Below the pieces are notes generated by a model that worked only from the letters and a program-made list of their open reading frames with translations, did not search any database and was not told where the DNA came from. From Candidatus Izemoplasmatales bacterium (GTDB lineage Bacteria > Bacillota_I > Bacilli_A > Izemoplasmatales > Hujiaoplasmataceae), in assembly GCA_028707415.1 (NCBI GenBank), contig JAQWBC010000080.1, positions 1 through 5,637 on the forward strand: DNA of 5,637 nt, given 5' to 3'. Below, in pieces: positions 5,575 through 5,637 of the stretch. Each line of letters opens with the position of its first letter. Positions within the stretch are counted from its first letter, which is position 1. The position numbers were made by a program, and so were the translations under genes.

Positions 5575-5637
5575 CCTTAGTATCTTTGTTTTACCAAGAA
5601 CTGAGGTGCCCCATTGTTCTTCTAAAGAGATGAGAAC
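5575..5637 (+). ncRNA. Two consecutive hairpins, possible structured 5' leader (cut by window edge)
   Basis: Hairpin 1 (5575-5606): CCTTAG pairs with CTGAGG (one G-U), then TCTT pairs with AAGA after a small internal loop, ten pairs around a nine-base loop. Hairpin 2 (5616-5637): GTTCT-TCT pairs with AGA-TG-AGAAC, eight pairs with a two-base bulge and an AAAG loop, ending at the last base of the window. No open frame with a credible start is seen in 5367-5637. The pair resembles the start of a cis-regulatory leader such as a riboswitch or T-box, but no conserved core of a named class is recognised. Confidence 0.35.

Noticed and set aside
5602..5637. Lysine riboswitch or small gene after GAGGTG
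   Set aside because: Only GAGGTGC matches the lysine riboswitch and it is occupied by hairpin 1. As a ribosome binding site, the nearby TTG frame stops after three codons and the ATG at 5630 is too far away.
1..5637. Mobile elements, CRISPR arrays, tRNA or rRNA genes
   Set aside because: No transposase, spaced repeat array, tRNA-like T-loop or rRNA-like stretch was seen on either strand.

Overview
The window is the chromosomal replication-origin neighbourhood of a low-GC, Gram-positive-type bacterium. Left to right it holds a partial lipoprotein gene in the yidC position, rnpA and rpmH (all minus strand), an AT-rich origin region, dnaA and dnaN (plus strand), and a plus-strand FAD-dependent dehydrogenase. 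The order yidC-rnpA-rpmH-oriC-dnaA-dnaN is the classic bacterial origin arrangement. In-frame tryptophans are TGG and genes close with TAA or TAG, so the standard code fits and the TGA=Trp code of Mycoplasma and Spiroplasma is not supported. AT-richness, the lipoprotein-type YidC leader and the lack of yaaA/recF/gyrB after dnaN suggest a Bacillota or Acholeplasma/Izemoplasma/Erysipelotrichia-like lineage. That placement is inference only.

Left arm (1-870, minus strand). A near-consensus sigma-A promoter drives rpmH. A hairpin with a T-rich tail sits between rpmH and rnpA and may reduce read-through. The start of the yidC-like gene overlaps the end of rnpA by 14 bases. The three products are ribosomal protein L34, the protein subunit of RNase P, and a probable membrane insertase.

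Origin (about 870-1168 and 2525-2691). DnaA-box-like 9-mers lie on both sides of dnaA: six upstream, including a close inverted pair, and two downstream, one of them overlapping the last codons of dnaA. This is a bipartite layout like that of Bacillus subtilis. Between the downstream boxes and dnaN is a stretch of 43 bases with no G on the plus strand, the best candidate for the unwinding element. dnaA and dnaN have matching extended -10 promoters with a common 10-base core, each close to DnaA boxes, so both could respond to DnaA.

Right arm (2692-5637, plus strand). dnaN ends at a good intrinsic terminator. A new promoter then serves a monocistronic gene for a complete 477-residue flavoprotein with four cysteines near its FAD motif. 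The last 270 bases contain no convincing gene. They hold an imperfect terminator, a 7-bp dyad, a TATAAT box, a 9-bp direct repeat and two consecutive hairpins cut by the window edge. This looks like the promoter and structured 5' leader of a gene beyond the window.

Most of the window is ordinary core genome. The parts most worth a second look are the structured leader at the right edge, the origin architecture, and the uncharacterised flavoprotein in the place where recF and gyrase genes often lie.
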